Source: Ottelia alismoides
Taxonomy: Eukaryota; Streptophyta; Magnoliopsida; Alismatales; Hydrocharitaceae
DNA: 64,000 nucleotides
NCBI GenBank assembly: GCA_037367405.1
Contig: JAZKJV010008273.1
Coordinates: 62,001-126,000 of the forward strand
Direction: 5' to 3'
Positions 46,255-58,739 of the stretch are shown piece after piece; position 1 is the stretch's first letter, and each line of letters begins with the position of its first letter. Under the pieces are notes generated by a model, which worked only from the letters and a program-made list of their open reading frames with translations, had not been told where the DNA came from and did no database searches. The position numbers were made by a program, and so were the translations under genes.

Positions 46255-49211
46255 TGAAGGTTATGGGGAAAAAACCTTAAGCACATTACGGAAGCGTGAA
46301 GATCGCATCATAAGCGATCGAGAGCAATTGATCATACTACTTGCTCGGGGCAGCGGAATTTAAAAATTTAAAGCGACGAAACCACATGATTTGAGAAAAT
46401 CATTTCATCTAAACCACAAAGTAGATATCAGAATACCTCTTAAAGCGTGGTTGCGATCGAAGTCTCTAAAGCAAGAGACCGCCTGTCTTAAGTTTGACCC
46501 GACGGAGGAGACGCTTGCGAGAGCGTTGATGAGATACGTCCTTCTTGCAATCGAAGATGTAGATCCAAGAAATGGATCTCTTGATTTCATCACACGAAAT
46601 CTGATGTCTTCTTCACGTATGAGAAGCATCGAGGAAGATGGAGATTCATGAGCAGTCGAAGCAACAACACGACGATACGACCACTCCTGAGAGAGAGATG
46701 GGGCATGACTGATGATGAGAGAGAGAGATTGTGAATATTGTGATGTAAAAGAAGAGTTAGGGTTGCCTATTCTTTTATAATATTTTAGGAGTTCATGGTG
46801 AAAGTTATGGAAAAACCTTAAGCGCACATGGAAGTGTGAAGATTGCATCATATGCGATCAAAAGCAACTAGTCGTACTAGTTGCTCGAGCCAGCAGAATT
46901 TAACAAATTTTAAAGCGATGAAACCACATGATCCATGACCACTTCTTGGACCGTTTCACATAAACTACAAAGTAGATATCAGAATATCTCTTGAAGCGTG
47001 GTTGCGATCAAAGCCTCTAAATGAAGAGACCACCTATGTCAAGTCTGGCCCGACGGAGGAGAGCTTGCGAACGCGTTAATGAAATGCATCCTTCTAGCAA
47101 TCCAAGACGTTGATCCAAGCGATAGATCTCTTGATTTCATCACACGAAATCCGTGGCCTTCTATCATGAGCAATCGAAGCGACAACACGACGTTGTAGTG
47201 ACGACGATGATCCTAGGGAGGCGTGTATGATGAATGAGAGAGAGAGAGAGCAATTTTATGTTGTAAAAGAAGAACTAAGGTTGCCTCTTCTTTTATATCT
47301 TTTGGGAGTCCATGGATATCAATCCATGGACAAAATAAATCCAATTGTTGATACTGATTTGTGTATCTTTTAATGATCATGATTTTGTTGTAAAACAAAA
47401 CAATAAATAATTGAACTTAATTAAATATGTATTGAGTAAATCATCAAATATAAATTAAATCAATCAAATCAACAGGACATTAAAGGAGTAAGAAATGAGG
47501 TAAGCTCCTTCCTATTATGAAGAGGGGATGACTACCTTGAATTAGGATTCAAGGGTGGTCGTTCACCCTCTCCATATGGAAGGAGTGCTCATTTTCCAAT
47601 TATGTGAGATTACGTATCTCTCATAATTCTTTAATTATTTATAACAACTTTTGTTGTAAATTATTTCACATAAATAATTCCAAATTATTTTGTGAAATAT
47701 CAATCATGTCATTAGAAATTGTGAATCATATTCACAACCCAAAATAAAATATGAATTACATTTTCAATTAATTGTTTAATGTGAATCCAATTCACACCAA
47801 CATTTAAATTACAAATGTTATTTACAAATAGCTCTCTCTTATATATTATAAATCATATTTATAATATATATGATTAATGTGTATAGTGCTATTCACTTTA
47901 TTCACATTCACTTTATTCATGATAATTAAATCACATTTAATTATCCATTTCTCAATGCTCAGATAAACAATACATAAATGGAATTGATCTCAAACTCCTT
48001 CAAGAATAATGCGCTTTCTCCGCAGATACTTGGAGATAAGGACATGACAATTGTACATTCCATGTATAGTGAATTGGATAACGAGATCATATCTCAAATC
48101 CAGATCTCGAGGGCCTCTCATACGTATTTGATTAAATAAAATCCATAAATCTAATCTGAATCACATTCCGATCAATATCCAACATTTGGACTAAGATTAG
48201 GTTACTTCTCTACTAAGAGGAGTCACTAAAATCCAAATCTTTTTCATCACTCCCTCAAAATGGAAGCTTCATGGTTTATACAATTGGTTATGATCACATC
48301 ACCCTTAGGTGTTCCTACTACCCGTACATCCTACATAGTGGATGATCTAGAATAAACATGAATATTTAGATCAATTTTACATTTTCTTCTTCAGGATTTT
48401 ATCATTAAGTTTCTCATTTGATCACTGGGAGTTGGTATCAATCATATACTTTCCAAAAGCATATATCATACCTAGGTATTGATCATATACTTTTCAAAAG
48501 CATATATCAAACCTACAAATTCAGTCAAGCTTCCAAAGCAAGACGCCCGTGCACGAAATTTGATCCAAATAACTCATGAATGAGCTCATATCTTCCGATT
48601 CAGTAATGAAGTCGTATGATTCCTTTGAGAGATCGTATCACTTATATATCCTTATATGCACACCAACTCACTGATGTATATACCTTGATTAGATATCAAC
48701 ATATTGGTCTGCCAAATGTACATACTTAAACATATAGTAACATATTTATCTATAGTCAGAGGATACGTGTCTATATCTTGATAGTATACAATATAGGTCT
48801 TGGTTATCTCAATCTCGTTAATTCAACTCTTTGACCTAACGTATCTAACACATTTGAATATCTATTCCTATGCAGAGGACCTGCATCAAAAGATCGGTTA
48901 GATATCAATCTTTAGAAAAGAATTACCATCTTCTTCTTAGGTTGGAGATCCTTTCATAACAATCACTTAATGATGCTTGATGAGTCCTCAATCTAATTCT
49001 TTAGATATCATCCAAGTACCAGCCTCTATGATTCAACATTTGAATCAACAACAATGTGATCATTAAGATGTCCATGGTACATAACCCTAATTGTACTAAG
49101 GGACCTATTATGCAAATTAATTATTTTTCATTCCAGATCAGGGAATTATTTGGAATGACATTTATTTCATAATGGCTTGTCTTAGGCTCGTATGTTCAAT
49201 AATTTCCAACT
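46255..49211 (-). repeat. 3' LTR of the inner copia, with its promoter-proximal part duplicated
   Basis: It starts near TAGTTGGAAATTATTGAAC (49211), a decayed version of the TGTTGGAAAT start common in copia LTRs. The TATA-leader-end part is present twice in tandem: 46260-46800 and 46804-47318, spaced 544 bp, with shared AAACCTTAAGC, ATCGCATCATAAGCGATC and TAGATATCAGAAT-like words. Each copy has its own TATA (46773-46780 and 47291-47298, minus). The remainder (47320-49200) is AT-rich LTR sequence without genes. Confidence 0.7.
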
Positions 49212-49689
49212 AGCTCAAAGAGCCATTAATGGACTAATCTTTAAACCCAAATTCAAGTGCTATTCATAAGCTATTTAGAAAAAAAATGTGTAAGCTTACT
49301 AGACACTCTATTCCCGAGAGATGATGTAAGTCCTTTTACGATACTTACATATCTCCTAGTAACAATGCTCACATCCAATGCGAATGTTGCATCTTATGCA
49401 ACCAATACTCAATCTTGTTAAAGCAATTCTAGTATTTTGACACTACAACTCAATAATCATTATAACCAGTATGCAATTTCTATTATCTCAATTATAATAT
49501 CCTTATTCTCGGAGATCTCTATCTCTCAAGACTAAGATCCAAACTTAAGTCTTATAAGGCATATGCAGTTAAGACATTTTAGATCATTATCTATAAAATC
49601 TTAAGTTCTTGAAGATAAGATTTTGAGATGACTATCTCAAAAAATCTTTTCATCTTTGAAGACATTGCTATTACTGCAATAAAATGATT

Positions 49690-50590
49690 TATCTCCATAG
49701 TGAGATTAGTAATTGTTTACTACTCCCACTACATGGTAGACATCTGAATTTTGTACACATCTAGCATACACAGAGCTTCCCATAGCTAATGCACTAGGAC
49801 ATGCATCTTTGGCATTCACATCCTCAACTCTTTGAGGTACTATCCCTTTCGATAGATCACCATATCTTAAGGGAAAGAAGCCTTCCATGGAGTTTACCAA
49901 CAAATGGACCAAGGTGTACCACTAATGTGATGGTCCAAATACCCTCTTCTCTTTGCATCTGAACATTTTCAGAATCAAGATCTAAGAGGCATCCTTGAGA
50001 TAAGATCTCAAGGTATGGAATAACCAAATCATAACACACTTGTTATCATCCTTATATCATTCCAAGTGATTAGTATTTTATCTACAATTAGCATGATGAA
50101 CACAACGACATTCCCACTAAGCTTCACATGGTTCATCAAGATTTTGTACGAAACCATAACCTTTATAATTTCATTAGATATGATGTTCCGACTATTAGAA
50201 GATTATTTGAGTCCATAGATGGAATTCCTTAAGCTTGCACACCTTGCCTGACTTAACTATGAAGCCCTGGAGTTACTTTATATGAATATCCTCAAAGAGG
50301 TATTAATAGAGGAATGCAATCTTGACTAACATCTTGTAAACACTATAGTCAAGTTATGCAGCTATATTTAGCAATATTCTTATGGGTTTAAGTATGGTCA
50401 CTGAAGATCAAGTTTCATCGCAAGTAATGTCTTCTCTTCATGTGTATCTTGTGGATACGGGCCGTACTTTGAAGGTCTCTTCATTCTCATCAGGTTCCCT
50501 CTTTCTCTTGAAGATCCATTTACACCTAACATGTCTAAACCTTATAGGTGGATCCTCGAGGGTTTGTATACATACTTTTATATGAAGTCT
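49690..50590 (-). pseudogene. Copia reverse transcriptase domain, decayed
   Basis: Minus-strand frames, with shifts, read KWIFKRKRE-, FKVRP, REDITCDETFSSVTILKPI-like words near 50590-50380, then MLVKIAFLY, KVCKLKEFHLW, and near 49900-49700 MEGFFPLRYGDLSKGIVPQR, ACPSALAMGSSVYARCVQNS and VYHVVGVVNNY. These match in order the copia RT sequence VDVKTAFL, KLxKSLYGLKQ, LSKxxCP and YAxxVGSLMYAxxxTRPD. The catalytic YVDD block is not readable. Family assignment is firm; function is lost. Confidence 0.75.
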
Positions 50591-53058
50591 ATTTTATACT
50601 TTATTGTTACATCCATCTTTCCATGTCATGATCCTCAGAAGTTCCATCATATGAAACAGTTCATTGTCAGACTTAACTGACACATGGAATCCATACTCTT
50701 TAGGTGGTCTTACCACCCTCAAACTATTTTAAAGAGCTACGAGTGCTTCATCTTTAATTGTCCTTTTAGTTTCTGATTTTAGGAGCCTCATTATATTCTC
50801 AAGATTTAATGAGTTCATTTACTTCATTTTCATCTTGATTCTCAAGAAAGTCATCCTCTAAGGATCATATCCTTAGAGATAAAATCTTTTAAGAATTTCA
50901 AAGTTATAAAGTAGGTATCCAATACCATCCTTTATATTCCTAATGAAGTAGCACTCTCTTGTATTATATTCCAGCTTACATACATCCATGATATGGTCAT
51001 GGACTAAGCAACCTAAATCCTCAAGTGTACAACACTAAACTAGGTTCTAAACCATAACTTATGAGGGTTTTCAGATTTAGAACTACATGGAATCTCATTA
51101 AGGATATATATTGTAGTCTCTACTGCATATATACCTGGAAACTAAGAGGTAATTATGCTAATATTCATCATTAATCAAATCATATCATACGTGATCCAAT
51201 TTCATCTCCCTACAACTCCATTGAGTTTAGGTATATTAGTAGGAGTGGGATAGGAATGATATTCCCACCTCGATAAGATATTCCTTGAATTTATCTAATA
51301 GGTATTTTCTACCTTGGCTAGATAAAATTCATTTTATCTTCCTTCTAACTTTGATTCTAAACCAAAATTGTGAAATATTTAAACATTTCAAAGATTTCTG
51401 AGGAGAAGGGAAGAAATCTCATATCACAAATAATCATCAATTGATATCACATATCATTAATAATTATTACGAGATAGTTGATGCACATACATCAATATGT
51501 TTGAGATCTTGAATACCTTGGTATTTTATACCATTCCCAGATAAGGGTGCACTAGACATTTTTCTACTTTGAATATACTATTCATAAGTATGTAAGTTTT
51601 GAACCTTCAGAAAATCTAAAGTTCAATATCTTAGTAGTCTGTTGATCTTATCAATAGACATGTATCTAAGGTTTGATGCTAGATCATTGTCAAATGATCT
51701 TTATCCTCTTTTTGATCCTCTAAGGTTTAATTTTTTAAGTATTTAGAAACATTAATGAACCATTCATTATTTTTCTAATTTAGTAGTGTCCTCTCAATGT
51801 TAGATTACTATCTAAAATATATCCATCATAACTCTTTATGACAAGTCTATTTCAGAATGCATGTTTATTTCCAACATTAGAAATAAACTATGAATGTATT
51901 CTAATATCTAGGCCGTAGAGACATTCTCTAAGACTATGGGCTCTCCCAGTGAAAATATGTAGTCTATCCAATGGAGATTGTTGTAATAATTGCATCAATA
52001 TCCATGTGGATGACTATTAAACCTTAAGATCAAATTTTCTAGTCTTCTAAACATATGCGATCAATTGCAAGTGTTATTAGAAGAATGATATATAATTATT
52101 AGACTTTGATCTTATCTAATAAGTAAGTTAATTTAAATGATTATATGTAGATGTATAATATGTCGATGCACTATCTGAATCCTTCTCTAAGGATCCTAGA
52201 TAGTCATACCATCAATGCATCAGCTTATTGTAGTATTGGCATTCATCCAACACTTTAGATGTCATATGTACGGAAGTCACAGAAGTGCAATCAAATCTTT
52301 GACTTTCCTTCTTACATGGGTCAGACCCATACTTCCATTATGATTCCTTCATCTATAAGAAACCATTGCTTAAGACAAAGGATCTCTTATGTTGAACTCA
52401 AAATTTTTCAATATGAGAATTTTTTAACATTTATATATGCTTCATTTAATTCATACAATAAGAATATTATGAAGCTTCATGAAGGACTTGAGTATAGACT
52501 GTAGAATGATGACACTCATCATATCTACATCCATTTATACTCTTAAAGACTTCGGTTTAGGCAGGTACTCAAACATTTTGAGTACATCTTCTCTTATCGA
52601 GCTATCATTCTGCATAATGCAATGAACCATGTCATTCATGATTAAATGCTGAAAATACATATGTATGCCAAAGCACCTTCTTATGTTTTATAAGGATTTT
52701 TGATAATTACAATCATCATCGATATGATATTTCCAAAGTACATTCAATAAGATATCAAGACTATAGAGATATACAAACCAAATGTCGTTGCCATATTGTC
52801 TATTTAATTGTCATCCCTTACTATTATGGGAAAAACTTGCACATTGCGACCATAAACATTATGTGTCCAACTGCAAGTACAATATCTTGATCATGGATCC
52901 AATCCATGATATTTTACTGGTTATTATTGAGTATAGTTTTGGGTGAGTTTAATGTATGTTATATGATGTAAGATAATTTGCATAAATACATGTTTTACTT
53001 TGAGTAAGGATTTTATATCAAAGTTGTCTTACCTTTTCAACTCTGAAAGTTCATTCCC
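50591..53058 (-). pseudogene. Decayed copia integrase region
   Basis: This lies between the zinc knuckle and RT in the right order and orientation, so it should encode protease and integrase. Only scattered words remain, for example VVRPPKEYGFHVSVKSDN near 50700, typical of the linker before RT. Frames are closed by stops every 20-60 codons. No catalytic residues can be assigned. Confidence 0.5.
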
Positions 53059-53420
53059 TTATTCACTTTCAAAGTAAGAGACATACTTACCCGTATATCT
53101 CAAGCAAGATCTGAGATGTCCTTTCTTACCTTTGTTACATCCCAATAATACGAGAAACTTTAACTCAGATAAAAGGAAGTAGGAACTGATTCCACCTTGC
53201 AAGTCCAACTTGCATTCTCCAGTTCGGTCTTTAACACTCGTGCCCACCACCCCTAAGACAATGTTGACCTGTCATTAATTGAACCAACCATCAACATGAT
53301 TAGAACTGCTATATGCAATCCAATATTTCCCTAATAATACGAGGAACCGACATTGGGGTCACTTACGACCTTACTTTTTTGAGAAGCAAAGAGCCTGATC
53401 TATGTGCGCTTGTATGCAGG
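53059..53420 (-). pseudogene. Copia gag end with zinc-knuckle remnant
   Basis: A minus-strand frame reads CNKGKKGHLRSCLRYTGKYV. It resembles the gag knuckle of SIRE/Maximus-like or Tork-like copias (C-x2-C-K-K-K-GH-x4-C-x-K-Y) with at least one Cys changed. It lies upstream of the integrase/RT region in the correct order. Upstream gag is not readable. Confidence 0.5.
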
Positions 53421-53700
53421 AGCTATCACTTCGGATATGCATCTCCTACATACAATCCATGGCAATTAAACCCTTTTCCTTGACGAGAGACTATGGATGT
53501 CATTTGAATGATCCTCCATGTTGAAATTTTAATTAATTATATGAATCATATTCACATAATTAATTCTTCCAAGGAAATTACAACTCTATTCATAATAGAA
53601 TGCTTAATTAGATCTAATTAATGTAATTATATTAAATTAATTATGAATCCAATTCAATCAACCAACAAACATTTAAGTTTTGCATGATATTACTATATAG

Positions 53701-54119
53701 TATACATCCTCGCAAGTATGTATTATTTTGTATAAAAATAATTAGAGTACCACTTGACATACTCATATTATTCTTTCCTAAAAAATGGATCCAGCCAGTA
53801 CACCCGAGCTATACATGGAGGGAGCATTTGCTTGACATGCAAGGCGGTAATTAGTAACCAAGCCAGTATACCCAGACTAGACACTTCATCATTCGGATTG
53901 AGAACAACACAAAATAATATCAATGTACTTGTTGTTTTATCGATCAACTTTGATGACCGACATTATACTATATACAATAATTACTCAGGGATTTAGGTAT
54001 ATTTAAAACAACTTTAAGGACCCTAAATTTACAATCGTATCAAGCAAACATGTTCTTAATTTTGCATGTAAAAGTTGTCCTACAAATATTGTAGGATAAA
54101 TTAGGGTTTCATGAAACAC
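53701..54119. other. AT-rich junction region, unassigned
   Basis: It contains CCAGCCAGTACACCC (about 53790) and its near-copy CCAGTATACCC (about 53862), roughly 70 bp apart. No gene or terminus was recognised. It lies between the inner copia and the long-LTR element at 54120-57200. Confidence 0.35.
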
Positions 54120-57100
54120 ACATTCAATGGCCAATGATGTTTAATTAATTTTTCATAAATATTAAGCATCAAATCTCTAAAAATAAAAAAAAGAAAAAGA
54201 CTAAAAATTTAAAGCTCCAAAATCCATCTAAACATTACAAAAAAACCTACAGAAAATTCAAATATTGTGTTTTCTATTTCTAAATTTTATATATTATATT
54301 TACTATATATTAAATATAGTTTTGGAAAACTTCGAAGCTCTTAACTTTTTTTAAATCCAAAATAATTCGGCCTATTTGTCTTATTTACTGTTTTGCTTTC
54401 TTTTTTACTTTAAAAATATTTGAAATTTTGTAAAAATATCTAAAAAATCACAAAATAGTAAAAATTATAAAAATATAGGAACATTTTATTCTGGTAAATT
54501 TGGTTATTTTTAGTAGTTTTTATAATTATACTACCTTGTATTATATATAATTCTATATAGGCTTTTATTATATTAAAAAGAAAAAGAAAATAAAAATCAG
54601 AAAATAGAAAATTAGAAACAAATTTAAAAATATAAAAAATAATATTTAAAAACGATAAATAATTAGAAATCCACAAAAACTCAAAATACTTAAAAAAATC
54701 CAAAATGATATGTTGTCTTTCTTGCTAATTTTGATTCTCTATCCTCCGTTGTTTCCTTTGTTTTACCCCTACTGTACTTGTCCACTACACAATCTATTGT
54801 AGGGTATAATTAACTTTGATTCATATTGCTTGCATTTATTTTTCTATACATTGTGTGGGTTAATTGTTGATTAAACTCGGTTGTTGAGAGGTCGTCATAG
54901 CGACCGAGTCCTTGTCTTGTGAGGCTCATTTTAGACCCCTTGATTTTTACGTTTATCAGCTCCAAACTTTGATTTTATGAAGATCAGTTTAAGAGTTAAA
55001 GTCAATTCAAGTTCTTTATTTTTCTTTTTTTTATTTTTTTGCACTTATAGGCATAAGTGTTTGCTAGGGATTAGCAAAAGCAAGTATAGGGGGATGATGA
55101 ATATGCATTTCATCACAATTATTCTACCATTTTGATGTTAAATCCCTCGTTAAGTACAAGTATAAATCATTAATTTGTGAAAATAAATACATAAATTCTT
55201 AATAAACCACACGAAATACCGTATAAATGTTGTATAAAATACTGTATTTAATTCCAAAATAAAAGAATAAAGAAAAGGAAAGGAATGAAGTGTCAAAGAC
55301 ACTGAATGACCCTAGACCTTGAGATACAGTCATCATGATGACTTGGTCGACAAGGAATAAAGTAGGGGGAGATAGGGCTGGGAAAGTACACAAAAAACCG
55401 CACAAAACCCCTAATCCATTTTTCCCAATAATTGCATTTTGGGACCTATTGTATTTTATTTAATTTATTACACTTAAATTAATAAACCTCAAATAGAAAT
55501 ATTACTAATAATACAAAGAAAAATACAAAATTGATTCCACTAAAAAATAATGCACAGTGTGCTCGGGACACACAAAAAAAGCCGCAAAGAAAACTTTGCA
55601 GACATGTATCTTCTCCATACCGATTCAAAAGTGACCAAACTCACTTCATTGTTCATAAAATTCAATACGCTATTTAAAGAAGGTGGTTTCATTTAATTTG
55701 GATTTAAGATGCAAAAGCTACGTTTTGGGCCCCCATTGTGCACTATAATTGTATATTATATTCAATATATTTATTCTCTATATTTTCCCTTTTTTGATTT
55801 TTATAAAATTATAATATTATTCAAATGATATGTACATATTTAAAAAAATAAAACCATTAAAATAAAATATAATAAATAATATATTATAATATATAAATAA
55901 AGAACGTCCATATATACCTGTAAACTATATGCACATAATTAATTAAGTATGTAAATACACTCATTGAAATAATGTAAAAATATGTAAATATATGTTTAAA
56001 TAAATTAAAAATATATAAAATACCTGTATATAAAAATAAAATACAAAATATAAATTAAAAATACAAATACTAAAATACATGCATATTTACTTATATTTAT
56101 ACATGTAAATACTAATCTATAATACATAACCTTATAAAATTAAATAAAAATAAGAATAATAACTGTAAAATTTACAAATATTTTTATATTTTCATAGAAA
56201 ATTAATAAAATCATCTATTAAATTTTTTATCTATTTAATAATGGATTTTCACTACGGATTTTTCTCGTTGGTCCACGTGGACCAATAAGAATCAAACCCT
56301 AGTTGACTTGGGTCAATTGCTCCTCTCTCCTCTTCGAGCTCCTAACCTTAAAAAGTTACAAAATATTTTCAAAACCCCTTAAAAAATAGCTTCCCATTCT
56401 ATATTTTTCATAAATAATTATTACTAAATATTAAAATTAGTTTTGAGAAAATTTGGAACTACTTTATATTTTTAAATCTCAAAATATTTCGGGCTATTTA
56501 AATAGTCCTTGATTTAAGATAGTTTGATTTTTAAAAATAAATAAAAAATAGCAAAAAATCAAAAAATCACAAAAAGAAGAATATTTTTAAAAAATTATTA
56601 TATAAATTTTGACTTATATATCTATATCTAAAAAAATACCATATATTGTATTTATATAGCTACATATAGTTATATATATCTAAAAGTATTATTAATACTT
56701 AAATATATGTTAAAATCCTTTAAAAATATAAAGAAATGCTTTTATTTGTATTTTTTGATATATATATATATGTTATATATCCTCTATATTATACATATTA
56801 CCTATATATGTATAAAGTTATTATATATTAAAAATAAAAAGAATTTTAAAATTATGAATATATATTTGAAACTAATAATTTAAAAATAATAAAAACTTAA
56901 AAAATTAAATAATAGAAACCCCATTAAAATACTAAGTAAATAATACGTAGCTAAATATATACATAAATACATTATTATTTAGAGAAAAGTTAATACATGC
57001 TACACCTGTTTGTTCCCTGTGTTTGACACCCTACACATACTTGCACACTATAACATTTATTGGTGGGTTTTATAATAATTTTGATCCACTTGATTTCATT

Positions 57101-57200
57101 GCTTGATTATTCCATTGTGGGTTGATTGTTGTTTGAGTTAGTTGGCTGTCGTGAGCGACCATCACAACGATTGTTGGTCCCATCTTGTGCGGACCGCACG
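54120..57200 (+). mobile_element. Long-LTR element with collapsed interior (copy C)
   Basis: A partial 5' LTR (54120 to about 54930) matches parts of the 3' LTR: AACTT..GAAGCTCTTAAC and AATTCGGCCTATTT (54330-54380) correspond to words at 56436-56500, and GTGGGTTAATTGTTGATT (54857) to GTGGGTTGATTGTTGTTT (57117). Then only about 165 bp of internal sequence remain, ending in the polypurine tract AAGTATAGGGGGA (55082-55094). The 3' LTR starts TGATGAATATGCATTTCATC at 55095 and runs to about 57200. The internal piece matches 62368-62545 of copy D on the other strand. No coding capacity is present. Confidence 0.75.
55082..55094 (+). other. Polypurine tract of the long-LTR family
   Basis: AAGTATAGGGGGA lies directly before the TGATGAAT start of the 3' LTR, as a polypurine tract priming plus-strand synthesis should. 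The same tract, reading AAGTATAGGGGGG, precedes the LTR of copy D (plus-strand complement at 62368-62380). Confidence 0.75.
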
Positions 57201-57222
57201 ACCGCCTTCGTAGTCTCTGATT

Positions 57223-57226
<4 letters not shown>

Positions 57227-57269
<43 letters not shown>
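57227..57269. repeat. (AT)n microsatellite, about 43 bp
   Basis: An uninterrupted AT dinucleotide run just after the end of the copy C LTR. Length is likely to vary between individuals. Confidence 0.95.
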
Positions 57270-57272
<3 letters not shown>

Positions 57273-58739
57273 GTAATACTTGATTGTGACTATAGATTAT
57301 ATGGAATTAGTGTATTCTGATACATAAATAATTTTTATATGCTTTTACAGGTATAGTAATCGTGAGGGAGGCACAAAAGAGAACCGAGTAATAATTTTTT
57401 GTTCTGGTATCAGAAAATACGACTACAAGTAGTCCCCTATGTAGCCACATTTGATGAATTGTTTAATATGATGGCGGCAGTTATTACGAGCACATGGACC
57501 ATTATACTCGCATATTACAAGAACCATATGACTACAATGTGGTCGTAATTGATTTTGTAGCCTCGGAGGATTGTTTGGAATACTTGTAGTCACATATGCC
57601 TATTATGACTACATTACAACTAATGCGAGCAAAATGTAACTACATTCGTCCGCTCATATTTTTATATTATAGTACACTGGCCTTCGATATTTAAATTATG
57701 GCTTCATAAATGATAACATGGATAGATATCATGAAAAGAATATTTGAAGAGCACATAATCAAATTAAAATTGAAAGACTCAATTAATCCATTATAAAAAG
57801 ACGAAGACCATAGATCAAATTAAAGGATTGTATTAAATTTGTTGTATCTAAGTTTTTTACCATATATTCCCACACGTTATACCATACAATACTTATATCC
57901 TACCACATATGAGATCAAAGAAGGTCTAAACACTTAAAAGATTAAAAAACTTAAAAAATAGACAATACCGAGGCTCGTGATATATATCATAACTTTCAAG
58001 TACTACATGTATCTCAAAAGGCTGTAATATAAATACCTATGAGGATGTTTAATTATCAATGATAAATATGATTCACGTTTATCATATCAAAAATACAATG
58101 AGTTCCTCCAAGAACTCCACTTGCATGAGAGCAAAAAGGAAAGGAAAGAAGAAAATAGTTTCAAATTCGGACGGTTGGGTTGGAATTTGCCCTTGCAAAT
58201 AGGGTTCAACGAAGGGACCACTGTATTTTTGAGTTGATAAGCAATCAATCCATGGACACCATTGTCAGAGTCCAAACTTTTAATGTAACGATTGTCGAAA
58301 GATTCATCATAGGCAACCAAATCATCATATCATTTCAAGATACAAGGTATACAAGTAAAGACTTGCTAAAATGATATTTAATCATCGTTACCACTAGCCT
58401 GAATGGGCTCAAAAAATCCATTACATTATATCAAGAAAACCTAGATCATTAAATAACCTCACCGTTGTTGATTTAAGGAATATCAATTCTTCAAATGCTT
58501 AAATCCATATAGACCCAATGCTTGCATACCTGACCAAATTCTTCAAATCATACTTCGCTACCCACATCCTACTATGGACTCCCATATACGCACCCATATT
58601 CCTCACAAAATTAAGACAAAAAATAAAAAAAGGATGTAAAAAACTTTTCTTAGATGGAAACTTCATCATAGATCGATTATTGTCGCATCCGTCGGTTAAG
58701 CCATGCATCGTAGTAGTTGTTTACTCCGAAAATCAGTGG
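57270..58739. other. Spacer between two inverted long-LTR elements, with a clustered short motif
   Basis: From 57410 to 57650 a GACTACA/TGTAGTC-type word occurs at least seven times on both strands (for example 57420, 57530, 57585, 57609). This is typical of transposase-binding subterminal repeats of DNA transposons, but no terminus is defined. A 77-codon minus-strand frame (58087-58320) has no recognised domain. The rest is AT-rich. Confidence 0.4.

Larger units (their letters stand above)
46255..53700 (-). mobile_element. Degraded Ty1/copia element (inner), nested in another copia
   Basis: On the minus strand, gag/zinc-knuckle remnants (53400-53060), degraded integrase region, RT (50590-49690) and degraded RNase H (49690-49220) are followed by a long 3' LTR (about 49211-46255). 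The LTR end ...CCTTCA abuts RNase H codons of the outer copia. The 5' LTR and primer-binding site are not recognisable near 53500-53750, so the 5' end is truncated or decayed. Stop codons occur throughout. Confidence 0.75.

Noticed and set aside
58087..58320. 77-codon minus-strand frame with balanced composition
   Set aside because: No splice borders, family motif or neighbours support a gene.
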